Source: Mesorhizobium escarrei
GTDB lineage: Bacteria; Pseudomonadota; Alphaproteobacteria; Rhizobiales; Rhizobiaceae
Direction: 5' to 3'
NCBI RefSeq assembly: GCF_935825525.1
Contig: NZ_CAKXZT010000119.1
Coordinates: 115,364-179,363 of the forward strand
Length of the DNA stretch: 64,000 bases
Shown: positions 43,992 to 52,285 of the stretch, in pieces
Numbering within the stretch: position 1 is the stretch's first letter
Layout: every line of letters starts with the position of its first letter
The notes under the pieces: model-generated
Told to the model about the DNA's origin: nothing
Database searches by the model: none
Seen by the model: the letters and a program-made list of their open reading frames with translations, nothing else
Program-made: the position numbers and the translations under genes

Positions 43992-46640
43992 TTACTTCAG
44001 CTCCAGCAGTCGCTCCAGATAGCTGCGCTCGATGTCGGGGCTGAGCGCATTGCCGAGCCGCTTGCGGATCGCTTCGAGGATCTGGCGGGCGCGCTGCACG
44101 TCGATCTCGTCCGGCACCTTCACCGACTCGCCGAAATCGGGACCATCGGTGGCGCGCGGCCGGCCGAGCGGATCGCGGTCGGCATTCTGCTGGCGGCCGC
44201 CGCGCTGGCCCTCGCCCTCGTCGCCCTGCATGGCCTGCAATTGCTTCATCATGTCCTTGGCGCCCTTGCGCAACGCTTCCAGCGCGCGGCCCTGGTGACC
44301 GACGGCCTGGTCGCCATCGCTGTCGCCAAGTGCCTGTTCGGCATTGCCCATGGATTTGCCGGCCTCGCCAAATCCCTCATTGGGCTCGAGCCCCATACCT
44401 TCGAGACCTTTTCTCAGCTGGTCGAGCTCGCTTTGCAGTTTGCCCTGGCCTTCCTGCAACTGCTTCAGCGCGTCGGCGAATTCCTCCGGCGTCATCGGCT
44501 TCGGCCGGCCGAGCGGATCGCGGTCTTCGCCTGGGCCGGGCTGCTCGCCCTGTTCGCCCATTTGGCCCTGCTCGCCGTTCTCGCCGAGCTGCTCGTCTCG
44601 GTTCTGCCCGCGCTGTTGCTGGCCGCGCTGCATCTGGTCCATGCGGAAGGTCTCGTTCATCATCTCCTGCTGGCGCCGCATGATCTCGCCGAGCTTGTCC
44701 ATCTGCTGGCGCATTTCGCTGTTCTGCTGGCCGCCCTGCTGCTGACGCCCGGCCTGCAGGTTGTTCATCATGTCCTGCAGCTGCGAAAGCAATTGCTGCG
44801 CGCTGTCGCGATCGCCGGACTTCGCCAGATTCTCGATCTGGTCCATCATCCTTTCGATGTCACTCTGGCGCAGTTCCTGGCCGTTCTGCTGCATCTGCGG
44901 CGCGTTCGGATTCTGCTGCGCACGTTGGGCGAATTCCTGCAGGAACTGGTTCATCGCCTCGCGCAGTTCCTTCATCGCCTTGTCGATTTCCTCGTCGCTG
45001 GCGCCGTTCTTGATCGCGTCCTGCAACGCCTGCTGCGCCTGGCGCAGCCGCCTCTCGGCGTCCGAAAGGTTGCCTTCCTCGATGCCGAGCGCGATCTCCC
45101 AGAGATAGGCGACCTCGTCGCGCAATTTGTCGTCGCTGTCGGCCATCTTCAACCGGGTGCGGGCGCTCATGATGGCGAGGTAGTGCGCCATATTGTCGAA
45201 CGTGTCTTCGGGCCTGAGCGTGATCGCGTCCATCAGGTCGAGCACGCGGGTCTTGGCGTTGGCGTCAAGCGCCAGCACGCGCCGCTGCTCGATCACGGCC
45301 CTGGCCAGCGGGTTGGAGAAAGGTCGCTCCGGCATCACCAGGGTCTTGGTTTCGCTGGTTGCCGTATGTCCGGCATCGTCGGTGGCGACAAGCCTCAGCT
45401 TGATGTCGCCGCCGGCCCAGACGTGCTCGGTCAGGTCCTTCGTGGTCTTGGCGGCATTGCCCTTGGCGCCCCGGCGCGGCAGGGACAGCGGCATTTCGGG
45501 CGGGCCATAGAGCGGATGCGCATTCGGCGCCGGTGGGTCGGCCAATACGAAATCCGCCTTGGCGGAGGCCGCGCCATAGTCGTCGTCGATCTGGTAGTTG
45601 AGCTCGAAAGAGCCGTTGACGGCGCGTTTCGGCTCGCCGACGAAGCGGATCTGTGGCGGCTTGTCCGGGATCACCGCGAAGGCCCAGCTGCCGAGTTCGT
45701 CGCCGCCCGAGTTGAGCGTCAGCGTGCCGTTGGCCGTCAGCTTTCCGGTGAATTGGCGCACCGTGGAGGGGGTTGCCGCCGCCGGCTTGGCCGCAGCCGA
45801 CTTGGCCGCGTCGGGCTGCTGCCCGCCCGGCTCGATGGTGCGGGCGTTGCCGTCAGCGTCGGCATAGCTCAGCGTTTCCTCGCCCGAACCGCCGGTGACG
45901 CGCAGCGACACATCGCTGCCTGCCGGAACGGTGAAGGTGGAAGGTGCTTGATTGCCATTGCTGGCGAGGGCCGGGTTGGCGGAGGCTGGGGAAGTGAGGA
46001 AGACCGGTGCCCTGCCGGTGTAGGCCGGCGGCGTCACCCAGGCGTCGATGCGCGGGGGCACCGCGTCGCGCGCCGCGTGGGCACTGAACCCGTCCGCTAT
46101 GCGGCCGCCCGACGGCCCGAACGAGAAGGCGAAAGCGGTGACCAACACAAGCGCCGCCACGGCGCGCAGCCCCCATGGGTCGCGCTCCGGCACCCGGGTG
46201 CGCGGCAGGTCGCCACCGAGGTTGCCGAGTTTTTCGGCCATGCGTTTCTGGTGCTCGCGCCATAGCGCTTGCGAAAAAATGCTTTCTCTGCCGCTCGGCC
46301 GGTCGGTCTGCACCAGCACCGGACTGTGCAGCAACAGGTTGGCCGCCTCGATGCGCCGATCGATCTCAGCACTGGACGGCACCCGGAAGAAACGCAAGGG
46401 ATAGAACGCGGCAAGGGCTGCGATGCCGAACGCTGCCATGAGGCCGACGCGCGCCATATCGGGCAGCAGGAGGAAGACGCCGAGCCACGAGACGCTGAGG
46501 AACAGGCTGGCGACGATGACGAGCGGAAGCAGCAACGGCCAGCCACGCTCGACCGTCATCGAGACCCGCGTCGCCAGCCGGCTCAGGGCAAGGCGCCCGG
46601 CCAGGCTGCGATCGCTGGTGAAGGTGGGTCGTTGCGCCAT
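43992..46640 (-). CDS. TIGR02302/DUF4175 family large membrane protein
   Basis: 882 residues. Two helices at about residues 33-80 and one at 158-178 anchor it in the membrane; the rest is outside or cytoplasmic. Residues about 590-800 are Gln-, Asn-, Met- and Glu-rich with coiled-coil character (QQNPNAPQMQQNGQELRQ). DPLGRPKPMTPEEFADAL and DPLGRPRATDGPDFGESVKVPDEIDVQRARQILEAIRKRLG are family hallmarks. TIGR02302 is an alphaproteobacterial family without a known function, and it is often near lysA, as here. Confidence 0.92.
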   Translation of the reverse strand: MAQRPTFTSDRSLAGRLALSRLATRVSMTVERGWPLLLPLVIVASLFLSVSWLGVFLLLPDMARVGLMAAFGIAALAAFYPLRFFRVPSSAEIDRRIEAANLLLHSPVLVQTDRPSGRESIFSQALWREHQKRMAEKLGNLGGDLPRTRVPERDPWGLRAVAALVLVTAFAFSFGPSGGRIADGFSAHAARDAVPPRIDAWVTPPAYTGRAPVFLTSPASANPALASNGNQAPSTFTVPAGSDVSLRVTGGSGEETLSYADADGNARTIEPGGQQPDAAKSAAAKPAAATPSTVRQFTGKLTANGTLTLNSGGDELGSWAFAVIPDKPPQIRFVGEPKRAVNGSFELNYQIDDDYGAASAKADFVLADPPAPNAHPLYGPPEMPLSLPRRGAKGNAAKTTKDLTEHVWAGGDIKLRLVATDDAGHTATSETKTLVMPERPFSNPLARAVIEQRRVLALDANAKTRVLDLMDAITLRPEDTFDNMAHYLAIMSARTRLKMADSDDKLRDEVAYLWEIALGIEEGNLSDAERRLRQAQQALQDAIKNGASDEEIDKAMKELREAMNQFLQEFAQRAQQNPNAPQMQQNGQELRQSDIERMMDQIENLAKSGDRDSAQQLLSQLQDMMNNLQAGRQQQGGQQNSEMRQQMDKLGEIMRRQQEMMNETFRMDQMQRGQQQRGQNRDEQLGENGEQGQMGEQGEQPGPGEDRDPLGRPKPMTPEEFADALKQLQEGQGKLQSELDQLRKGLEGMGLEPNEGFGEAGKSMGNAEQALGDSDGDQAVGHQGRALEALRKGAKDMMKQLQAMQGDEGEGQRGGRQQNADRDPLGRPRATDGPDFGESVKVPDEIDVQRARQILEAIRKRLGNALSPDIERSYLERLLELK

Positions 46641-46813
46641 CGGCCCTTCCTGTTCGGGCGGGATAACCCGAACCTCACAAATCTATCGCACCGGCCCGAG
46701 AATCGGATGCGAAGGACTCAAAGTCTTAGATGCACGTCGCTCCAAACATACCAAGAAACACGGCGAAGGCGAGGCAGTTCCCTAAAACGTGAACAAGCGT
46801 GTCCCCGCTATCG

Positions 46814-47755
46814 TCAGGATCTAGCCGGATTGGCGTTTGCGCCGCAGACCAGCACGGCGACACGCTCGCCTGCAGCCGGCGCGTAGCGGCCGGACAAGAG
46901 CGCCGCGAAGGCGGCGGCGCCACCCGGCTCGGAGATGATTCGCACCCGGTCCCAAAGCGCCGCCTGCGCGGCGATGATCTCGTCGTCGCTGACCAGTATG
47001 GAACGCTCGACGAAGGCCTCGGCAATCGGAAACATCATTTCGCCGACGCGCTTCGGCGCCAGCGAATCGGCGGCGATGCCCTCTGTCGGCGCATCGACGG
47101 GCCGGCCGGCCTCGAAGGCGCGATGAAGCGTCGGCGCGCCCTCGGGCTCGACGGCAATGATCCTGATGCGGCCGGCAAACCAGGCGGCGATGCCGCCGAT
47201 CAGGCCGCCGCCGCCGACGGCGACCAGCAGCGTGTCGAGCTCAGGCAGGTCGGCCTCGATCTCGAGGCCGAGCGTGCCTTGCCCGACCAGCGTTTCCTCC
47301 TGGTTGAAAGCGTGGATCTGCAGCGCGCCGGACCTTTCGGCAAAGTCTTCGCTGGCGGCCAGCGCCTCGGCATAGCGCGCGCCGCCAACGACCAGCTCGG
47401 CGCCGTAGCCGCGGATGCGTTCCAGCTTGGCCGGCGGGCTCACTTCGGGAACGAAGATGGTCGCCTTGTGGCCAAGTCGCATGGCGGCGTAGGCGACCGC
47501 AGCACCATGATTGCCGCCCGATGCCGCGACGACGCCGGCCGCGGGAACCCGCCGCTCGAGAAGATTGGTGAACGCGCCGCGCGCCTTGAACGAGCCGGAA
47601 TGCTGCAGGCATTCGAGCTTCAGGTCGACGCCAAGAGGCGGACGGCCGAAATCGACCATATCGACGCCCAGCACCGGCGTGTGGCGCACGAACGGCCGGA
47701 TGCGCGGTTCCACTGCGGCGATGCGTTCGCGGGTGATGCTAGTGCCGTTCAGCAT
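46814..47755 (-). CDS. threonine/serine dehydratase (PLP, short form)
   Basis: 313 residues. PLP Lys57 is in LECLQHSGSFKARGA, followed by VVAASGGNHGAAVAYAA and the phosphate loop VAVGGGGLIGGIAAW. It lacks the C-terminal regulatory ACT domain of IlvA, so it fits a catabolic threonine/serine dehydratase. It is divergent from the ArsR gene; the shared 50-base gap carries an operator. The 173 bases after its stop hold nothing recognisable. Confidence 0.9.
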   Translation of the reverse strand: MLNGTSITRERIAAVEPRIRPFVRHTPVLGVDMVDFGRPPLGVDLKLECLQHSGSFKARGAFTNLLERRVPAAGVVAASGGNHGAAVAYAAMRLGHKATIFVPEVSPPAKLERIRGYGAELVVGGARYAEALAASEDFAERSGALQIHAFNQEETLVGQGTLGLEIEADLPELDTLLVAVGGGGLIGGIAAWFAGRIRIIAVEPEGAPTLHRAFEAGRPVDAPTEGIAADSLAPKRVGEMMFPIAEAFVERSILVSDDEIIAAQAALWDRVRIISEPGGAAAFAALLSGRYAPAAGERVAVLVCGANANPARS

Positions 47756-47771
47756 GGTCTGCTCCCAAGGG

Positions 47772-47808
47772 TTGACATCATTTAGTAACTTAGCAAAATG
47801 GCTAAATG
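47772..47808. promoter_or_regulatory. promoter and operator between threonine dehydratase and ArsR genes
   Basis: TTGACA (47772-47777) is a -35 for the ArsR gene. CATTTAG (47779-47785) and CTAAATG (47802-47808) are perfect outer arms with an inner TTAGC...GGCTAA; the right arm includes the ArsR ATG (47806). This looks like an autoregulatory operator. A transcript from this promoter would have little or no leader. Confidence 0.6.
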
Positions 47809-48108
47809 CAAGAGGTTGATGTCTTCAAGGCGATCGCCAACGAGCGCAGGCTGCAAATCCTCGATTGGCTGAAGGACCCGCGCGCGCATTTCCCACGCCA
47901 GGCGGATGGCGATCTGGTCGAGGACGGGGTCTGCGCGCTGCTGATTGCGGAAAAGCTGGGGATCACCCAGGCGACGCTCAGCGAGCACATGCGGGTGCTG
48001 ACCCAGGCCGGCCTTTTGCGCAGCAAACGCATCAAGCAGTGGACATTTTATCGCCGCGACGAGGGCAGGATCGCCGAGACCAGGGCGCTGATTCAGCACC
48101 GGCTGTAG
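47806..48108 (+). CDS. ArsR family regulator
   Basis: 100 residues: MQEVDVFKAIANERRLQILDWL at the start, helix-turn-helix LLIAEKLGITQATLSEHMRVLTQAGLLRSKRIKQWTFYRRDE. No Cys pair for metal sensing is seen in the alpha-3 helix, so a non-metal ligand is likely. It is divergent from the threonine dehydratase gene, whose control it probably shares through the operator over its start codon. Confidence 0.85.
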   Translation: MQEVDVFKAIANERRLQILDWLKDPRAHFPRQADGDLVEDGVCALLIAEKLGITQATLSEHMRVLTQAGLLRSKRIKQWTFYRRDEGRIAETRALIQHRL

Positions 48109-48139
48109 CTTCAGCTCCGGCTGTGACGCTGCAAGCGCT

Positions 48140-49408
48140 CTATTCCAGCCAATCAGGCAGCGAATCCAGCCCGATCAACTCGTCATAGGTCTGGCGCCGG
48201 CGCACGACATGGAAACGGTCGCCGTCGACCAGCACTTCCGGCACCAGCGGCCTGGTGTTGTAGGTGCCGGCCTGCACCGCGCCATAGGCGCCGGCTGTGG
48301 CGATGGCGATCAGGTCGCCGGCCTTGAGCCGCGGCAGGTCGCGGTCGAGGCCGAGATAGTCGCCGGTCTCGCAGACCGGGCCGACGACGTCGACCGTCAT
48401 GCGCGGCGCTGCTGCCGGCTGCTGCACCACCGGCTTGATGTCATGGAAGGCGTCGTAAAGCGTCGGCCGGATCAGATCGTTCATCGCGGCGTCGACGACC
48501 AGGAAATTCTTGGCGTCGCCCCCCTTCACGAACATCACTTGCGAGACGAGGACACCGGCATTGCCGACGATCAGCCGGCCCGGCTCGAACATCACCTTCA
48601 GCCCGAGTTTGGCGACGTGCTTCCTGACGATCTGGGCGTAAGCGTCCGGCAAGGGAGGCGGGCTGTTGTCGACGCGGTACGGAATGCCGAGGCCGCCGCC
48701 GAGATCGATATGCTCGATGGCGTGCCCGTCGGCACGCAGCACGCCGACCAACTCTACCAGCAGCGCGAAGGCGTCGTCGAAGGGCTGCAATTCGGTGATC
48801 TGGCTGCCGATATGAGTGTCGATGCCGGTGACCCTGATGCCAGGCAGTTCAGTCGCGCGGGCATAGACCTGGCGCGCCTTCTGCCAGGGAATGCCGAACT
48901 TGTTCTCGGCCCTGCCGGTGGAGATCTTCTTGTGGGTCTTGGCATCGACATCCGGATTGATGCGCAGCGAGATCGACGCGACCTTGCCAAGTGCCGTGGC
49001 GCGGGCCGACAGCAATTCCAGTTCCGGCTCGGATTCGACGTTGAAGCAGAGAATGCCGGCCGAGAGCGCAAAATCCATTTCGCGCGCGGTCTTGCCGACG
49101 CCGGAAAACAGGATCTTGTCGGCCGGAATGCCGGCGGCCAGCGCGCGGCGCAATTCGCCTTCCGAGACCACGTCGGCGCCGGCGCCGAGTTTTGCAAGGA
49201 TCTTTAGCACCGCCTGGTTGGAGTTCGCCTTCATGGCGTAGCAGACCAGCGCGTCGAGCCCGGCAAAGGCCTGCGCAAACACGCGGAAATGCCTGGTCAG
49301 CGTCGCCGTCGAATAGCAATAGAACGGCGTGCCGACGCTTGCGGCGATCTCTGATATCGCCACGTCCTCGGCATGCAGCACGCCGTCGCGGTAGTCGAAA
49401 TGGTTCAC
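48140..49408 (-). CDS. lysA: diaminopimelate decarboxylase
   Basis: 422 residues of fold-type III PLP enzyme. PLP Lys60 is in VCYAMKANSNQAVLKIL, then HIDLGGGLGIPY, MFEPGRLIVGNAG and GPVCETGDYLG with the active-site Cys. It makes L-lysine from meso-diaminopimelate, last step of lysine synthesis. It comes after the small lipoprotein and argH on the minus strand. Confidence 0.97.
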   Translation of the reverse strand: MNHFDYRDGVLHAEDVAISEIAASVGTPFYCYSTATLTRHFRVFAQAFAGLDALVCYAMKANSNQAVLKILAKLGAGADVVSEGELRRALAAGIPADKILFSGVGKTAREMDFALSAGILCFNVESEPELELLSARATALGKVASISLRINPDVDAKTHKKISTGRAENKFGIPWQKARQVYARATELPGIRVTGIDTHIGSQITELQPFDDAFALLVELVGVLRADGHAIEHIDLGGGLGIPYRVDNSPPPLPDAYAQIVRKHVAKLGLKVMFEPGRLIVGNAGVLVSQVMFVKGGDAKNFLVVDAAMNDLIRPTLYDAFHDIKPVVQQPAAAPRMTVDVVGPVCETGDYLGLDRDLPRLKAGDLIAIATAGAYGAVQAGTYNTRPLVPEVLVDGDRFHVVRRRQTYDELIGLDSLPDWLE

Positions 49409-49460
49409 GAGAGTGGTTCCGGAAGTTGGAGCACGATGAGATCGGCCGATCTCATCAGCG

Positions 49461-49667
49461 CTAGATCAACGGATCGAGAATGAACTTTTTGTCCTCGACC
49501 GGTTTTTCCGGCTCCGGCGGCACAGGCTGCTCTGCCTTTTGTGCGTCCTTGCGCGCCTGCACGGCCGCCTCATAGGGCGTATCGAGCCCGGCTTTCCTGC
49601 CGCAGGCCGTTACGGTTGCCAGCGCTGCCAGCAGCGCCAGCGTCACCAAAATCCTGCTTGCGGTCAT
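49461..49667 (-). CDS. small lipoprotein
   Basis: 68 residues from ATG 49667: MTASRILVTLALLAALATVT then AC, a lipoprotein signal with lipobox VTAC (Cys22). The mature part is only 47 residues and Glu/Lys/Pro-rich with GRKAGLDTPYEA and DKKFILDPLI. A lipoprotein of this kind between argH and lysA is common in Rhizobiales; LptM-type proteins are a plausible relation but not shown. Frames starting further upstream are not supported. Confidence 0.78.
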   Translation of the reverse strand: MTASRILVTLALLAALATVTACGRKAGLDTPYEAAVQARKDAQKAEQPVPPEPEKPVEDKKFILDPLI

Positions 49668-49727
49668 CGATCCATCCGTCCGAAACTTTTGCCCGCCGCT
49701 TTTAGCCGAGTTTTTCCGGCATTGCAC

Positions 49728-49803
49728 CTAGTGTGGTGGATTTTGAAGTTCCTGTCATTGATGGCATTCGCGCTAAGGAGCTTCAGATCCAAAACCACAC
49801 TAG
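49728..49803. repeat. MITE-like element with terminal inverted repeats
   Basis: CTAGTGTGGT at the left and ACCACACTAG at the right are perfect 10-base termini. Further pairing extends inward (GGATTTTGAAG against CTTCAGATCC), about 25 bases in all, in a 76-base unit. It lies between argH and the small lipoprotein gene. The duplicated CTAG at both ends is notable, but no second copy is seen in the window. Confidence 0.7.
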
Positions 49804-49817
49804 AATTCATGAATTAA

Positions 49818-49894
49818 CTCGTGCGGCTTTTGAATCCGAAATTCGCTCGCCGCGCTGCTCCAACGTGAAGCGAATTTCGGATTCGCTGCACGAG
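49818..49894. repeat. long hairpin at the argH 3' end
   Basis: CTCGTGC (49818-49824) and GCACGAG (49888-49894) plus GAATCCGAAATTCGCT and AGCGAATTTCGGATTC form a 23-base paired stem, with a 21-base loop. It ends two bases beyond the argH stop codon on the minus strand, so it is probably the 3' structure of the argH transcript. Confidence 0.8.
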
Positions 49895-49896
49895 CA

Positions 49897-51297
49897 TCAC
49901 GCACTCGCAATGTGCTTTTTCCAGTACCGGATCTGCTTCCTCACTTCCGACGGCGCGGTGCCGCCGAAGCTCGTGCGGCTCTTCACCGAGTTCTGCACGG
50001 CAAGCACGGAAAACACGTCCGCTGTGATGCCGGGGTGAATGGACTGCAAGTCTTCCAGCGGCAGCCTGTCGAGCCCGATCTTCCTCTCTTCGGCCAGCGC
50101 CACGGCGCGGCCGGTGACGTGGTGCGCCTCGCGGAACGGCAGACCGAGCGTGCGCACCAGCCAGTCGGCGAGATCGGTCGCCGTCGCATAGCCTGACCCG
50201 GCGGCCTTCTTCATGGCGGCGGCGTTCACCGTCATGTCGCGCACCATGCCGGTCATCGCCGCCAGCATCAGGTCGAGCGTCTCGGCGGCGTCGAACACGG
50301 ATTCCTTGTCTTCCTGCATGTCCTTGCCGTAGGTCAGCGGCATGCCCTTCATCACCGTCAGCAGGCCGACCAGATGGCCGGTGACGCGGCCGGTCTTGCC
50401 GCGCACCAGCTCGGCGGCGTCTGGGTTCTTCTTCTGTGGCATGATCGAGGAGCCGGTGGAGAATGAGTCCGACAGCCTGACGAAGCCGAATTGCGGCGTC
50501 GACCAGATGATGATTTCTTCGGCCAGTCGCGACAGATGCGTCGCGCAGATCGCCGCCAGCCCCAAAAACTCGAGCGCGAAATCGCGGTCCGAAACGCTGT
50601 CGAGGGAATTGCGCATCGGCTCGCGAAAGCCGAGCGCCTTGGCCGTCTGGTGCCGGTCGATCGGAAAGCTGGTGCCGGCAAGCGCGGCCGCGCCGAGCGG
50701 GCTTTCGTCCATCCTTTCGATAGCGTCGCAAACACGCGACAGGTCGCGCGAAAACATTTCGACATAGGCCATGCAGTGATGGCCGAAGGTTACCGGCTGC
50801 GCCGCCTGCATGTGGGTGAAGCCCGGCATCACGGTCGCCGCATGCTCCTCGGCCCGCTCCAGGAATGCCATGATCAGGCTCTTCAGCGCTTCGGCGACGC
50901 GAAAGCACTCGTCCTTGACCCATAGCCTGAGATCGACCGCCACCTGGTCGTTGCGCGAACGGGCGGTATGCAGGCGGCCGGCAGCCGGCCCGATCAACTC
51001 GGCAAGGCGCGCCTCGACATTCATGTGGATGTCTTCCAGCCTGGTCGAGAACTCGAACGTGCCGGCTTCGATCTCTGCCAGGATCGTGTTCAGCCCGTGA
51101 GCGATTTTTTCTTGATCGGCCGCCGAAATAATGCCGGTTTGCGCCAGCATCTCGCTGTGGGCGATCGAGCCGCGGATATCCTGCGCATAGAGTTTGCGGT
51201 CGAACGAGATCGACGCGTTGATCGCTTCCATGATCGCGGCCGGACCCGAGGCAAAACGTCCGCCCCACATCTGGTTGCTGGCCTTCTTGTCGCTCAT
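49897..51297 (-). CDS. argH: argininosuccinate lyase
   Basis: 466 residues, full size. Fumarase-fold signature [20 protein letters not shown], with [18 protein letters not shown], and [18 protein letters not shown]. It cleaves argininosuccinate to arginine and fumarate. The start is 34 bases from the divergent tlpA start, so the promoters overlap. The hairpin at its end separates it from the small lipoprotein and lysA. Confidence 0.97.
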   Translation of the reverse strand: MSDKKASNQMWGGRFASGPAAIMEAINASISFDRKLYAQDIRGSIAHSEMLAQTGIISAADQEKIAHGLNTILAEIEAGTFEFSTRLEDIHMNVEARLAELIGPAAGRLHTARSRNDQVAVDLRLWVKDECFRVAEALKSLIMAFLERAEEHAATVMPGFTHMQAAQPVTFGHHCMAYVEMFSRDLSRVCDAIERMDESPLGAAALAGTSFPIDRHQTAKALGFREPMRNSLDSVSDRDFALEFLGLAAICATHLSRLAEEIIIWSTPQFGFVRLSDSFSTGSSIMPQKKNPDAAELVRGKTGRVTGHLVGLLTVMKGMPLTYGKDMQEDKESVFDAAETLDLMLAAMTGMVRDMTVNAAAMKKAAGSGYATATDLADWLVRTLGLPFREAHHVTGRAVALAEERKIGLDRLPLEDLQSIHPGITADVFSVLAVQNSVKSRTSFGGTAPSEVRKQIRYWKKHIASA

Positions 51298-51331
51298 CGC
51301 TATAACCCGTGCTCCGGAGCAGTTTTAAAAA

Positions 51332-52018
51332 ATGGCAGACGGCAATCGATTTTTCCCGGCCCCGCGCCTCATCCTCGCCGCTTTGGTGGCAGGCGTGCTT
51401 GCCGGTGCGGTCGCGGTATATGTCAGCGAAAGCGGTTCTGGCAACAACGCCCCCACGCAAGTCGCGGTTGGCGACAGCCAGGACGATGTCGCCTGCGCCG
51501 CCAAGGCCGACCGCGCCAAGACGGTCGCGGCGGCAGCCACCGGCCAGGTTGCAGCACTTTTGCCAGCCGATCCGCCGCAATCGCTGAAGGGCCTTGCCTT
51601 CAACGACCCCAACGGCGAGCCGATGGCGCTCGCCGACCATGCCGGCAAGACGGTGCTGCTCAATCTATGGGCGACATGGTGCGCGCCCTGCCGCGCCGAA
51701 ATGCCGGCGCTCGACGCGCTGCAGAAAGAAATGGGCAGCGACGCCTTCGAGGTCGTCGCGGTCAACGTCGATGCCGGCAACGACGCCAAACCGAAGAAGT
51801 TCCTCGAGGAAACCGGCGTCAAGTCGCTCGGCTACTACCGCGACTCGACGATGGCGCTGTTCAACGATCTCAAGACGCGCGGCCTGGCGCTCGGCCTGCC
51901 GGTCACCATGCTGGTCGACGCGGAAGGCTGCCTGATTGCCCACATGAACGGCCCGGCAGAATGGTCGAGCCCCGACGCCAAGCGGCTGGTCGAGACGGCG
52001 CTCGGCACGTCGGACTAA
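51332..52018 (+). CDS. tlpA: TlpA-type membrane-anchored thioredoxin
   Basis: 228 residues. An N-terminal anchor helix (RLILAALVAGVLAGAVAVYV), then thioredoxin fold with WCAPC at 116-120 and cis-Pro in LGLPVTMLVD. It is the periplasmic thiol reductase of cytochrome oxidase assembly and related tasks. Two Cys, C55 and C194 outside the active site, are odd; C55 lies in VACAAK. It is divergent from argH, an arrangement known in rhizobia. The TAA stop begins a P2 repeat. Confidence 0.92.
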   Translation: MADGNRFFPAPRLILAALVAGVLAGAVAVYVSESGSGNNAPTQVAVGDSQDDVACAAKADRAKTVAAAATGQVAALLPADPPQSLKGLAFNDPNGEPMALADHAGKTVLLNLWATWCAPCRAEMPALDALQKEMGSDAFEVVAVNVDAGNDAKPKKFLEETGVKSLGYYRDSTMALFNDLKTRGLALGLPVTMLVDAEGCLIAHMNGPAEWSSPDAKRLVETALGTSD

Positions 52019-52075
52019 TGCATGTCGAGCAAAAGCATGCCCTCGGACTTGAACCGAGGGTGCGACGCGCTTTTA
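52016..52075 (+). repeat. palindromic repeat family P2, copy C (short)
   Basis: Starts TAATGCATGTCGAGCAAAAG; TAA is the tlpA stop. GCATGCCCTCGG and CCGAGGGTGCG pair. It is about 20 bases shorter than copy A. The bases to ugpB (52076-52285) hold its promoter, with a GGGAGATG just before the start codon. Confidence 0.8.
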
Positions 52076-52285
52076 GGCGCCGCCGATTATTACCGATTTC
52101 CGTCGCCTTGTTCGTAAGCCGGCTTGGCAATTCCTTTCCACCGGCTCCTATTCGGAAGCGTGCGCAACTTTAAGTGGAGACCGAGTTCATCGATCCGCAA
52201 CAAAACCGTTGTCCAATTGTCACGGGCGACACATATTGCCTTTGCGAGAGCGCCCCTTTCGCCAACGACAAACGGGAGATGAAAC

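Noticed and set aside
44241-46265. Long open frame antisense to the TIGR02302 gene
   Set aside because: Leu/Val/His-rich composition with no domain pattern; the minus-strand TIGR02302 frame is clearly the coding one.
52205-52225. Possible PHO box before ugpB (TTGTC-CAA-TTGTCAC)
   Set aside because: The repeat spacing is eight bases rather than the eleven of PhoB half-sites, and the second conserved positions do not match, although phosphate control of ugp is known elsewhere.
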